Assembly: GCF_035083965.1 (NCBI RefSeq)
Contig: NC_089728.1
Coordinates: 19,858,955 to 19,922,954 of the forward strand
Source: Branchiostoma lanceolatum
Lineage: Eukaryota > Chordata > Leptocardii > Amphioxiformes > Branchiostomatidae
Length of the DNA stretch: 64,000 nt
Reading direction: 5' to 3'
The position numbers and the translations under genes were made by a program. How positions within the stretch are numbered: the stretch's first letter is position 1; every line of letters starts with the position of its first letter. Positions 54,001 through 64,000 of this stretch are shown one piece after another. Under the pieces are notes generated by a model. It saw only the letters and a program-made list of their open reading frames with translations, ran no database searches and was not told the DNA's origin.

Positions 54001-56543
54001 GAAAACATCTAACACATGATAACCCATTTAGAACGTCTCGGTCCAGTCGCTCTTGACAGCAGACACACAGACCAATCAAAGAAACAAACACCAGTGAAAC
54101 ATATGATAACCCCGCGGTATAGTCTCACCATCTGTCCGTACTCCACCCAGGTCCCGTCCACGTCCTGCCAGTACCACAGCCACTCCGTCACGAACGGGTA
54201 TCCGGCCGGCTTGGCGCCCCACGACGGCGTGGACAGCCTCCGGACATCATAGTCCTTGTCTTTCGCCATTGGGTCTAGACCAAGGCGTTGAAGTAACGAG
54301 GAAGCGTCTTGCGGCGGCCTTGTCTTCATGTCCTTGAAGTTGAGCACGTATAACGGTTTGCTGTATTTAACATGATTACAGGATTAGTTGCATTTTGGTG
54401 TCGTATTTCATAAGCACGTCATTTGCGTCAATTTGTATCAGTTCACATTTCTTACAGGTTTTTACTTTAACAGGGGTTTATTCAGTTCGTATGTACGCAT
54501 CTGACTGGCCGCCTGTCGAAGTAACACCCAGGTAATATATACGTGTATTTGTAAACATCAATATATATAGTCTCTATCAGACTAACTTTGCTGGCTGTAT
54601 GGAACATGATACTGCCATTGGGGTTTCGGTCCCAAATGGTTTGACTGGCCAGGCGTAGTGGCTCAGGAGGGGAAATGTTCACCTTTCCGCGAGCCGACTC
54701 CCCTGGTTAATTTGTCCCCTTTTTGCCGATCCATAACTGGTAGAAAGGCCTGGTAGATACTATTATATATATCAAAACTGCCTACCGCGTAACGTATGGC
54801 CCTAGAGAAGCATTACGTTTCGGTACACTTGGTCACTTTGGTTTCCTTTTGCTTACCCTTTCATGTGTCACATGACCGAAACCAATCTCTGTTGCGCAAG
54901 GCAAGGAGCGCACGTGACTGGGTGTTCTACCTCATAAATCATGGGCATAGCTGATGCCACATGGCTCATGATAACAATGGGTAAATTCGCAAAAAGCACT
55001 GCCAATTCGTTCCTATATCTTAAAGTACAAATTGCCACAAACGAAGGGTTTCTAGAATCGTCTTCTCTTTAGGGCAACTAGCTGCATGTGCCAACAGTGT
55101 CTCAGAAAACTCGCTATTTCGCTGGGACGGCTTCGACCGAGCAATTTGATAAAGCGCTCAGCAATTGTCTGGAAAAAACAAATACGAATTTTTTTACTAT
55201 TTGTATTTTGTTGTCTTTTTAGTCATATTTTTTGCCTTATATTCCAGTTATGAAATCAAGGATTACACAGATCCAATTCAGGTAACAGCCAGGTCGCAGA
55301 GCGATCACCGTCAACCTCGTGAAATCGGGGGCCTATTTAAACCCCATACTTGTTTGATCCCAGCAAACAGACGTCTCCGTTGATGACGTCGCTGAACTGC
55401 TTCTCTATTGCGATGTTAATTTTGGAGCTGTAGTCTTTCCAGTCCTTGGTGTCGTCCCCAGCGTGCCGAGACTGCCATTGGTAGGGCATGGGGCAATGCC
55501 AGTTGTGACAGGTGTCGCCGAAGGAGCACCTTTTTAGAAAAAATAGATAAGGGCTCAATGTGATATATACGCAACTCGAGTCATGAAATATGAATATTCC
55601 TCACACTAGTAGACAAAGGATACCCTTGCACGAACACTATCAATGAGTATGGCCATGATACACGAAGACGACATCAACTGTCACAGTGACTCTTAAACAT
55701 AACGCTATTTCAACTTACTAAAAACCATTTCCGGGCGTGTGATAAACCTATCTGTCACATCAGTGACGTATGTAACGTTACAGTAACGTTATATGTGGTT
55801 GAGAGATTGTGAGTGATTGTGTGTGTGTGTGTTTGTTTGTGTTAGTGAGTGTGTGTGCTGTGCGTCAGTGATTGTGTGTGTTGTGCGTTCGTGATTGTGT
55901 GTGTGCGTGTGTGTCTTCGTACGTGTATGTATGATTTCTTTTAAAAGAGACAAGCTGACTGGCAGAGAGAGATACATCTGCACATGGTATATTATCGTAT
56001 TATGAACCGCGGTCAAAATTATCAAATTGGTGCCAAAAATGTATCAAAAGAAAGCTGTAAGTTTCAGTGGTCTCACCTGTTCCGCAGGTTGAACGTGCAG
56101 ATCTCCGTCCCTCTCCCAGCATCACCATCCCCGCGCCGTGAGGACCCCTCCCCCCCACTCGGTGTCCGTCTCCTGTTCCCTACCCTACCGCTGGGCAGGG
56201 CGCCCCTGACAGGTGGGGCTACCCCGGGGGACACGAACATCTCATGAAGGAAACTCTCAGGTTTGGAAGTGTCGATCCCAAACCTACTCAGAACCTCCAT
56301 TGGTTGAGCGTCGTGTAAGTTGTGAGAGAAAGCACAGTGTTGTGCACCGAACCTACACCCCCCTTTCAAGTAGAACTGACAGACGTGTAGGAATGTACAG
56401 GTGGGGCCCTTACTGCAGCCTCTGCCACGGTTGTTGTACCAGGTACAGGCCGCCGGCAGTCTTGGTGAAGCCGTCGGGGGGCGTCCTCGTCCAATCCCGC
56501 CGCTTGGAGGACGGTGTGACGGCTGCCGTCCTCTTCCCGCCAT
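51053..56543 (-). CDS. PARP12-like CCCH-WWE mono-ADP-ribosyltransferase, six exons
   Basis: Exons: 56543-56077, 55529-55350, 54360-54129, 52679-52456, 52045-51797 and 51470-51053. All phases agree; 1770 nt encode 589 residues. After a Gly/Arg/Pro-rich start come three CCCH fingers: C-x8-C-x5-C-x3-H near residues 33-52, C-x7-C-x6-C-x3-H near 53-75, and C-x7-C-x5-C-x3-H spanning exons 1-2. A WWE-type region follows (WLWYWQDVDGTWVEYGQ, then DAELTFN). The catalytic domain has LFHGTRPEVVDAICLQNFDW, GQGSYFSTSSKYS and KIFVIFDSAQCYPEYLIEY. The triad reads H-Y-I, the mono-ART type, not the H-Y-E of poly-ADP-ribosylating members. Vertebrate PARP12/ZC3HAV1 proteins are antiviral, RNA-binding and interferon-inducible. 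This one is shorter than human PARP12 and has fewer fingers. Introns 2 and 4 hold fold-back repeats. Confidence 0.93.
52065..52410. mobile_element. About 345-bp fold-back element in the PARP gene
   Basis: The left arm (GGTCTTTTCTGAAAACATAC, through CAAATTAGCAACTGGTCGTG) is mirrored at 52250-52410 (CACGACCAGTTACTAATTTG onward). Both arms end in TGACGTCA-containing sequence next to a short loop, so CRE-like TGACGTCA octamers flank the centre. Confidence 0.8.
52725..53060. repeat. Solo arm of the 53.1-53.8 kb fold-back family
   Basis: TAGACCTCTTGCCAATTACG, GCGGCCATTTTGAATTACCC and GAATTCAGAACATTTAGTGT match the arms of the neighbouring fold-back at 53121-53795. A G10 tract lies near 52790. Confidence 0.75.
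53121..53795. mobile_element. About 675-bp fold-back element with about 330-bp arms
   Basis: CCAGCATGTTCATTGCGGTT through GAGAACATTTAGCGTCAAAT is mirrored by GACACTAAATGTTCTGAATT through AACCACAATGAACATGCTGG. The arms meet almost without a loop near 53455. It is the third intron's main content and has no coding frame. Confidence 0.88.
53922..53948. repeat. (GAAA)n microsatellite
   Basis: Short GAAA run in the same PARP intron. Confidence 0.85.
55797..55925. repeat. (GT)n-rich microsatellite
   Basis: Interrupted GT/TTGTG repeat in PARP intron 1. The minus-strand His/Thr-rich frame across it is not a gene. Confidence 0.85.
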
Positions 56544-56840
56544 GATTTAGTAGACTGACGCCGGACAAATTTGATGTGGTTGTCATTAAAGTACGCTACA
56601 TGGCTGTAAACACTAGGTACGAAGTGGGACTTTCCGAAGATCTGATCGTTGCGACACAAACACGGAAGTGAAACTACGTAATCAAGTTTCGGTCCTCTGA
56701 CCCATGAACTTTGCATATTAATGGGGCAGATTTTTCGAAAAATCTCTATAAAATTTGATGATGAAAACATAACATTGTTCCAAGCTTGATAGAAAGACCA
56801 AGAAACCGACGTCATGTGTGAAAAGTGGTTTTATATTCAT
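56544..56840 (-). promoter_or_regulatory. PARP12-like gene promoter with canonical kappa-B site
   Basis: GGGACTTTCC lies at 56626-56635, an exact match to the classical NF-kappa-B decamer and 83 bp upstream of the ATG. A TATAAAA on the minus strand at 56836-56830 and a TGACGTC at about 56814-56808 lie farther upstream, so the start site is not fixed. An NF-kappa-B/Rel-driven PARP would agree with the inducible behaviour of this family in vertebrates; that link is inference. Confidence 0.5.
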
Positions 56841-59628
56841 TTTAGCCTAGGCACGTTTTGGACGGCCAAGAATTAAACTGTATTGCATATACGATACGCT
56901 AGGTGCCGCTAGAAACTGGACCGCTGGTGCGACCTTGATTCTATCCTTCATGTAGTTGGCTTTCCGCGGCTCCCATTACTCGTCTATTTCAAACTTCTGT
57001 TCAAGGCTATGCTGAGACCTGACCATCCTTTGCACGACCTGGTTCCTGCTCAAAGACACTCTGCCACAGGAAGAACACTAAGGAACAGTGAATTTTTATG
57101 ATCAATGTAACAAATTTGTACTCAATTCGGGGGAATGCATGTTGTGCTCTCCCTCCTTTTGTACATTTGGTGAAGAAATGAGAAATAAATAAATTGCATC
57201 AGACGGGATCTTTTGTTGGCTGTGTGTAGAAAATAGGATGTAAAAAAACAAACAGGTGGGGGTGAAATGACTGGTGACAGACACTATATATATATATATA
57301 TATATATATAGTGCATTAGAAATTTGCAAATTTCTTTAGAAAAAAATCCAGATTTCTTCACAGTCACGCAGATATTTGGATAGAGAATCCTTCACCTAAG
57401 CAGTAAGGATTGGGTTCTTAAAGAAAAAGCTGGCTGTTCAGAAAACCTCTTAAAATTCCTTTTTTACCTTCTTGACTCAGGCTAAACAAGAAACATTCAC
57501 ACTTCTCGCAATATCTTAGTCACAAATTCCTTGTTTGAGAAATAAGAGTCCAACACATTTTCTTAATAAGAGATGTACGTTTAATTAGGTACCACTGTAG
57601 AGTTCCAATAAATTATCATGGTAACATTATAACGTTACATGCATGTTTAAATAACTAACACCTGGGATAGGCATGACTTTAACAATAACATAAAACTTGC
57701 ATAACAGCGCCATAGCTATACATTGCAAATATTACCAGTGCTTGCTGCACTTATGTCAAATATGATATACAAGATGTCACGTGTATAATTGTGTGTAAGA
57801 ATATGAAAAACAACAATATAAAATGCTATTACCCCAGAATATTGCTATATTGATGAATACAACAGGTGTCTTATGAATACTTCTTAAATTGGCATAATTA
57901 TGTTTAGTTTACAATTCATTTTAAAAAGCACCATACAAAAGATTAGAAGAACGTCAGTTATTTATAATAACAAGGTACAAAAACTGTCGATTGAATTGTG
58001 GACTTGTAATGGTGCAAATGCTACCAGGAAACATAAGTAATAGTCTATATTTTCATTTGTTCATGTATGTAAATGTATGACATGAAGCATCAAGGTATCT
58101 AGATCTCAGCAGCCTAACTGGTACAGCATTTCCATGATATGAACAGCTTGGTGCAATTCTAAAATATTCTGCTAGGTGGCATGATTAGACCACATCACAG
58201 TTCTTGAACCACCTGAGGTTATACTGGTAACATGCAGACCTGTCACACAAAAGTCACTTGTGAAGTTTTGCATACAACAATTGTTTGTGAAGCCAATACT
58301 TCTATAACAATGCATCGTAAAAGGCACTACGGTTTTCTACAACATTCCTGCAGTTATTTTGTTTAAAGTAATATACACTTGGCATTGGCCCTAATGACAA
58401 CTATATGTAGAATACAATTTGTCCACCACTGATCTAGAGAAGTGAGTAGCTTGCAGTACTTTAGTCAGGAGTTGAACATGCTTCAGTGCAGCTGTTTTAG
58501 TATAAAACATAACGTTACAAGATATTTCATTATTATGTAGTGTTAGGACCATTAAACTGAAACATTGTACATGTATATTGAATTTTCTAGGTCTAAATTC
58601 GTCACTTTCATGCTTTTCTTCAATATTTAAGACAAAATTCTGCACTTTTTGGGGCAAATTTCTATTCCCCAATGCAGAGCTCTTTCCTCATTTTCACACA
58701 AATTCTTCCCTTGGTCAATATTAATCCTGTATGCAATTCTATACATTGACATAGTAGATATAGATACAACATGTAATATAATAGTATCAAAAATGTGGAT
58801 AAACATCACTTATGAAAATCCAAATGAGAAACTTGCTTCACTGAAGGTGCTATATCGTGTCTTTGCTATCTTGTCATTCAAAAAGCTAAAAATAATAACG
58901 ATGATGCTTGATTAAAAGATCTACTACAATTTCAATTTTTCACAGTTTGGTGAAAGCAATTGTAAAGTTTTGTTGTTTCACAGAAGATCACTATAAGGCA
59001 CGTGTATATACTATTACTTTGTGCTTCTCTTATTATCATGTCCTAGCTTTTTCTCTATACGGGCTTGCACCTCTGTGATAATAACTTAAAAATAAACTTA
59101 TAATGTTACCAAAATACACTTTACGGATGGTAACACCGACTTGAGATATTGATAACAACAATATTATAGTAAAGGAAAATGATACTTATGAACCAGAATT
59201 TTCTTCCTTCGAGGCCCCTTTTGTATCATCACTTCCAATGACAAAGACATTAGTTGAAATACAAGTACACTTAATACATCTCTTTAAACAGATAAAGAAA
59301 TCTCTTACTAAAATGATGTCATTTTGGGGTACAAAAATGTAAACAAATGAAAAATTGAAATTTAGATTTTGTAACTGTCCAAAAAATTGTAAGAATTTTC
59401 AACTACAATGTGTTTTTGAAAATATGTTACAATATTTGCCTGTTATGTATAAGATCTTTACTTTTCCATTGCATTGCAGAGATGATACCCCAAGAGTTGG
59501 CCTGGTCTGGCCCTCCCCTAGGCCACTAGTACTGTGGACAGACTACTAGCATCAGCCAGCCTGCGTAGATCATGTGACTGTCTTCTTTCTTGTATCTAAG
59601 TGTCTGCGTACTACAGCATACGGCCTCC
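56841..59628. other. Intergenic, no gene recognised
   Basis: AT-rich, with a TA dinucleotide repeat at about 57282-57310. If the small exon at 59654 is real, the upper part is its 3' UTR. No motif-bearing frame was found. Confidence 0.5.
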
Positions 59629-59654
59629 TTACGTCAACAGCTTGTCATGGACAT
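59629..59654 (-). CDS. Possible tiny terminal exon of an unseen minus-strand gene
   Basis: A strong acceptor (pyrimidine run TTTTCTTCTGTATTTCAG) precedes 26 nt that, entered at phase 1, encode xVHDKLLT and a TAA (59631-59629). The rest of the gene would lie at higher coordinates, possibly beyond the window. No family is recognised. Confidence 0.3.
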
Positions 59655-62194
59655 CTGAAATACAGAAGAAAATACAGACATAAGAATGGAGACAGTAGAA
59701 TTCTTAAACAACAGTTTAGCAGGGGAGCTTGTCATTAGAGAGGTATGGGCCACAAAAATGCTGTAATTCTTGATTTTTTTAACTGTAACTTTAATTCTAA
59801 ACTAATTTAACGGTCACTAGTCAACAGCTAAAATTTCATCATCGCTAATATTTGATCAGTAATATTTGAGACGGTAATATTTGTTCAAACCGTTAAAATC
59901 AGGTGCCGTGACCTTCTCCAATTCCCCCAACCGCTATACTTTCCTGCCGCTATATTAAAGTGATTTACAGTATTTTGCGTCCTCCAAATCCCTCAAACAT
60001 AATGTAAAATACAAGTAGAATCCAACTCTCTGACGACAAACCATTTCACCCACTGAATACCATAAGGTCCTCACTCTATGAGTATGACACATTGCAACAA
60101 ATATGCACACCAACAGAGAATTGACATGTGTTTATGGCTTAGAAATTGTTCAGAAAAGTTACGAGGAGAACAGTGATATGTTTTGATTTTTTTATAAAAA
60201 AACATATCTCTTTAGAAGATAATTCTAAACCTTGGTTGGACATATTGACCGTCAGATACATTTGGAGGTGTGTCCATGGCAACAGTTGTTTTGCTATAAA
60301 ACTGTAAATAATGCAGAAATGTTCGCAATGGTTTTATGTTCGTGGTAAGCTCTTCGCCGTTACTTAAAACCAGCGCAAAATTTTTGTCCCTAAAAAAATC
60401 TACCCCCTCGTCTACTATTGTCTCAAACACAAACTTAACACCACCGCGAACACTCTATTTGCTCCCTACCACGAAATTAAAACCACACGAACATAAATGC
60501 ATTTACAGTAACAGTTCCAATCCTTTCCCAACCACATAAAAGGTCATACAAGTTAAACCCCTGATCAGTGATACTTAAGTAAATATAACTTATAATCCTG
60601 TGCATTACCCTGTGAGAGGTATGACAAAGCACCTGGAACCCCTTGAGATGTTCTGTTCTGAATAATTTAAAAGAGGAAGGACTCAAAACACCTGATACTC
60701 TATAATATCATCTTAGAGGAGACCATAACATTAAGAGCAAAAGTTCAAAATGAAGGCTATCAAATTTCTGTGTATTTTTTTTTCTGTTTCACTACAAACA
60801 AATGTATAATACATTTGTTCGTGATGATATCTAAATTTAGCATAGTAATATACCTGCTAGTCTAACCTTATATGAGTATAGAGTTGTGATTTTAATTGTG
60901 TCGCAAACGAATGTTTCGGTAACAAATGTTGACAAACAATAATGACAGCATGTGATATAGACAAAGGGATTGTCACAAAAATACCTGGAAAGTTATCCAG
61001 TGAATGCGGCAAGAACAAAAAGCTTTTGTAAACATGGAATAAAGATGGATTGACAATTTAAGTCCCGAGAGATGTCTTGTCATTCCGTCCCAATGATTAT
61101 AAACAATACATTTAGGAATGCTTCCGTATGGATAGAATACTTGAAGTGAATACATTGAAGGATTCTAGAATAAAAAAAGATATGATAGAAATCATCACAC
61201 TTTTGACAATGTTCAACATCTAACACTTGAAATACATGTAGTCATCAGTGACAATAGCTAACAACAGTGACAAACAAAAGGACAAATGTATCATTATCAA
61301 CTTTCTGAAGAAGACGTTATCCGGGTGATGAGTTAAGAACAATAGGTTATGTAAACTCAAGGGAATGCATGTGGATGGACCGGCCCATTCCCAAGAGAGG
61401 GCATGACATGTCAATAACCAGCACAGCAAGTTTTAGGGATGTTTCATCATCATTATCATACAGCTCTATAGAGAACTTTATGGACACTTTTGATGAGTAT
61501 GATTATCCTGAACACTGCAAAAAAGTTATGAATTCATCTTTAGCAACTATGAAGTTTCTACCATGTCCACAACTATTTAGGAATTGTCTGCAATTCAATA
61601 GTGCCTGACAGTATGGCCCTGAGGAAACCTGCAATGCTAAAACAATTCTGTACAATACTGATTTACGACAGTCACAATACATTAACCATTTAAATGCACT
61701 CATTACTGTTAAAGCTGTAATTTGACTGGTCAGTTACTGTAGGCACAGGGAGTGGCAAAATTCCTTGTACTGTTGGAGGTTCTGTAGTGCTATTATGTAC
61801 AAATGTAACCCTTATCATCTTCTGAGTTCTAAAAGGTCACCACACATGCTTGTATGGGGAGGGGGGCTCAAAATATGTAAGAATGATCATATAAACCAAG
61901 ATGATGGGGGTGTTGACAGTTCACATTCTCTAACTTTCACATTTAAGGGCAATTTTGTTACCTAATAATCATCAGAATTATAACATATTAAAGCAGGTGG
62001 CAAAGAAATGCTGACAATACAAAAAAGTGACAGACACAGCAAAACTACAACCTAAGGCTAGGATTTCTGCTGTCTAAAATGTTATCAGTTTGATGAATAC
62101 TTATTGCTACCCATCAGATTGTAGCATGATTGTATGGTTCAGTGGTTAGCAATCCACGATTACAAAGGGTTATAAGGTCACAGTTTGGAACCCC
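59655..62194. other. Unassigned region
   Basis: At 60212-60480 a minus-strand frame (GELTTN-like, ending near CGCGGTGGTGTT) looks repeat-derived. A plus-strand frame at 61369-61608 encodes 79 residues of protein-like composition (Ser-rich, then FDEYDYPEHC) but has no relatives I recognise and no splice support. Confidence 0.4.
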
Positions 62195-62348
62195 AACACT
62201 CCAAGCAGAGGATGGGTCCGGCAGGTTTTTGACATGTTTTAGGCGTTTCTGTCGGGCTTTCTACTTTGTCATTTTTTTGTCTCTATAAAAAGATGACAAA
62301 GTAGAAAGCCCGACAAAAATATCCCAGAATCCATCCTCTGCTTGGAGA
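62195..62348. mobile_element. About 150-bp fold-back MITE, CTCCAAGCAGAGG family
   Basis: CACTCCAAGCAGAGGATGG opens and CCATCCTCTGCTTGGAGAGT closes. Inner arms carry GTCGGGCTTTCTACTTTGTC and its inverse (GACAAAGTAGAAAGCCCGAC). The flanks ACCCCAAC and ACCCCACC look like an imperfect target duplication. Confidence 0.85.
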
Positions 62349-62589
62349 GTACCCCACCCTTCTTGTATACTACTATACACCCTCCTGTTTAAGCTTTAAT
62401 GGAATTCCACTTTTGCCATTTTGACAAGTGTCAATATTTTCAATATAAAAGCATTTAAGTGAAAAATGTTAAACAATATAGTTGACAAGTATGATGTACA
62501 GTTATGATTGATAAGTTAAACAATAACTTTCATGAATATTCATTTTGAAAATTTCCTTCCTGCAGGAATTCCTGGATGTCAAAAAGAGC

Positions 62590-63060
62590 TAACAGAATTT
62601 CAATGCCACATTGGACCCGGGTACACTTGGCCTTCATTTAATGACCATTAGCAGAATAAACTCCTCAGTGCAGTTCGATAATTAATAAATGACAGCCCAG
62701 CTGCTAAGCTGAGGACTGGGGCTATGCATAGAAAAAAAAAAAAAAACTTAGTACAAACTGGATAGTGATGCACTCCATTTCTAGACAAAGTCTTCCACCT
62801 ATGCCCCAAATGAAACACGGGACATAAATTATTGTCATTAAACCGGCATATTACTGTACAATCATGACTGTTCATTGTACTTGTACAAAAAAATAATTTC
62901 TCTGCCACATTGGATCTCAGGGTATAGCATTACGTCTTTCTTTCATGACCATTGGCAGAATAAAGTCAGTAGAAACTAATTTCTAGTCTTCCACCCATGC
63001 CCCAAATGAAACACGAGGCATAAGTTATTGTCCTTAAGCCCCCCTCCCCTTCTAATAGGT
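62590..63060. repeat. Two diverged tandem copies of an about 310-bp unit
   Basis: GCCACATTGGA, then ATGACCATTnGCAGAATAAA, then GTCTTCCACCnATGCCCCAA and ATGAAACACGnGnCATAA occur in order at 62600-62840 and again at 62905-63030. Confidence 0.7.
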
Positions 63061-64000
63061 GAAGAGAAAGCTGTCTTCTTTTGTTCTCACGATCTCCATA
63101 CTTGCCCACCCACCTGTGAAATCTACCTGACAAAAAACAACCATTGTCAGCAAGACCTGACCTGGGATGACCTGTCACGATTAAAAGGCCATTAAAAGCA
63201 TTTATAAGTTAGGATTTGCCAAACATAACTAGATGAATGAGTATAATTCGATGATCATGAATGTCAATTATAATATCACTGTTCAAATGACATTTAAAGG
63301 TCATAGACTTAGTCATCGAAACAATGAAAACACCTGTTACAAAACAGATAAACTGTTGAGGCCTTCAAAGTATCAGTACGATCAATCAATGTCCCCAAAA
63401 GTGTATGAAGACAACGCTTGTATGACAACAGCTCTGAGCCATGCACCAATAAATCTTCAGGATGCCCAGCATTTTTTTAGTAACTTGAGACAGCCAAGAT
63501 TTGGTTGCGATTGTAGCAGATGTAGCAAAGCACATCTTGTGGTTGCTACAGTAACTGTTGTTTTTTTTATTCCAACAATTTCTTCCTTTGATAAACAAAA
63601 AATATCTGGCTCACAAAGTCTTTCTGTTCTTTTTCGCACGAGAAGATCTACTAGACTAAGTAACTTTTCTGACAAGCAGTTTTTCTTGTCTGAAGATTTC
63701 AGTATCTCTTTAGGATATCTTTGTCACATTATTATTGAACATTTAAACCCAATAATTAAAACCAACAATAATCATAGAGGTTTGACAGATTACAGGAATG
63801 CATTGGCTGTTTTCTATCATAAGGTATAATCACAGTCACAAGATACTCCTGTATATGCACCACAGGTAGCCCTACCTGGTGTGGGCATGATTTATTGTCA
63901 CTTTTTCTTTCCTTTGTCTGACAGCCAGGTAGGTTGGGAACAAAGGGACCATGAAATAAACGTTAGCGCTCGTGCATTTGATGATTTTGAGGGAGGAGGT
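63061..64000. other. Unassigned end of window
   Basis: A 198-codon plus-strand frame (63233-63829) is the longest here. It contains a short hydrophobic stretch (HLVVATVTVVFFIPTIS) and a CDCSRC motif but no recognised domain, no good start context and no splice partner. It may be chance or part of a repeat. Confidence 0.35.

Noticed and set aside
60212..60480. 72-residue minus-strand frame
   Set aside because: Flanks (CGCGAACA, CGTGGTAAGC and inverses) look like a dispersed non-coding repeat; no domain.
61369..61608. 79-residue plus-strand frame of protein-like composition
   Set aside because: Composition alone is not enough; no homologue recognised and no splice or promoter context.

Overview
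The window is animal genomic DNA. Genes have short exons, GT-AG introns and long AT-rich introns full of fold-back elements, minisatellites and decayed retrotransposons. The gene content (an LRR-Ig transmembrane receptor, a DED-NACHT protein, a beta/gamma-crystallin-vWA protein and a CCCH-WWE-PARP) and the repeat style fit a cephalochordate, probably a lancelet (Branchiostoma). The species cannot be fixed from sequence alone, so this is an inference.

Layout. 1-1990: no gene seen. 1991-5409 (minus): a two-exon LRR-LRRCT-Ig-like-TM receptor whose cytoplasmic tail carries a tandem PYAxxY tyrosine motif. 5876-6638 (minus): fragment of an RTE-like LINE. 7390-8420: degenerate tandem array. 9220-37814 (minus): one large gene rebuilt here from 16 exons. 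It has a basic start exon, a run of duplicated coiled-coil exons, beta/gamma-crystallin Greek keys, a vWA domain with an intact MIDAS, and a last exon with another Greek key. Every splice phase agrees and the exons add up to 603 codons including the stop. Its introns hold LINE fragments, at least eight fold-back elements, a 218-bp tandem repeat with a 10-bp satellite, and many octamer-bearing AT-rich repeats.

37815-45215: intergenic, with a 43-bp minisatellite, a 109-bp array with a 679-bp higher-order duplication, and a fold-back rich in GCGCGTGAA. 45216-48581 (plus): two-exon DED-NACHT (NLR-like) gene with an in-frame TGA inside the death-effector-domain exon. 51053-56543 (minus): six-exon PARP12-like gene (three CCCH fingers, WWE domains, H-Y-I mono-ADP-ribosyltransferase) convergent with the NLR gene, with a canonical kappa-B decamer 83 bp upstream of its ATG. 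57-64 kb: mostly unassigned, with a possible tiny terminal exon at 59654-59629 and scattered repeats.

Three of the four genes belong to families used in innate immunity: surface LRR-Ig sensing, cytosolic NACHT sensing, and a PARP12/ZAP-type effector. The fourth is an uncommon domain fusion and is the most novel item here. All exon joins come from splice consensus, reading phase and domain continuity read by eye; no transcript or database was available.
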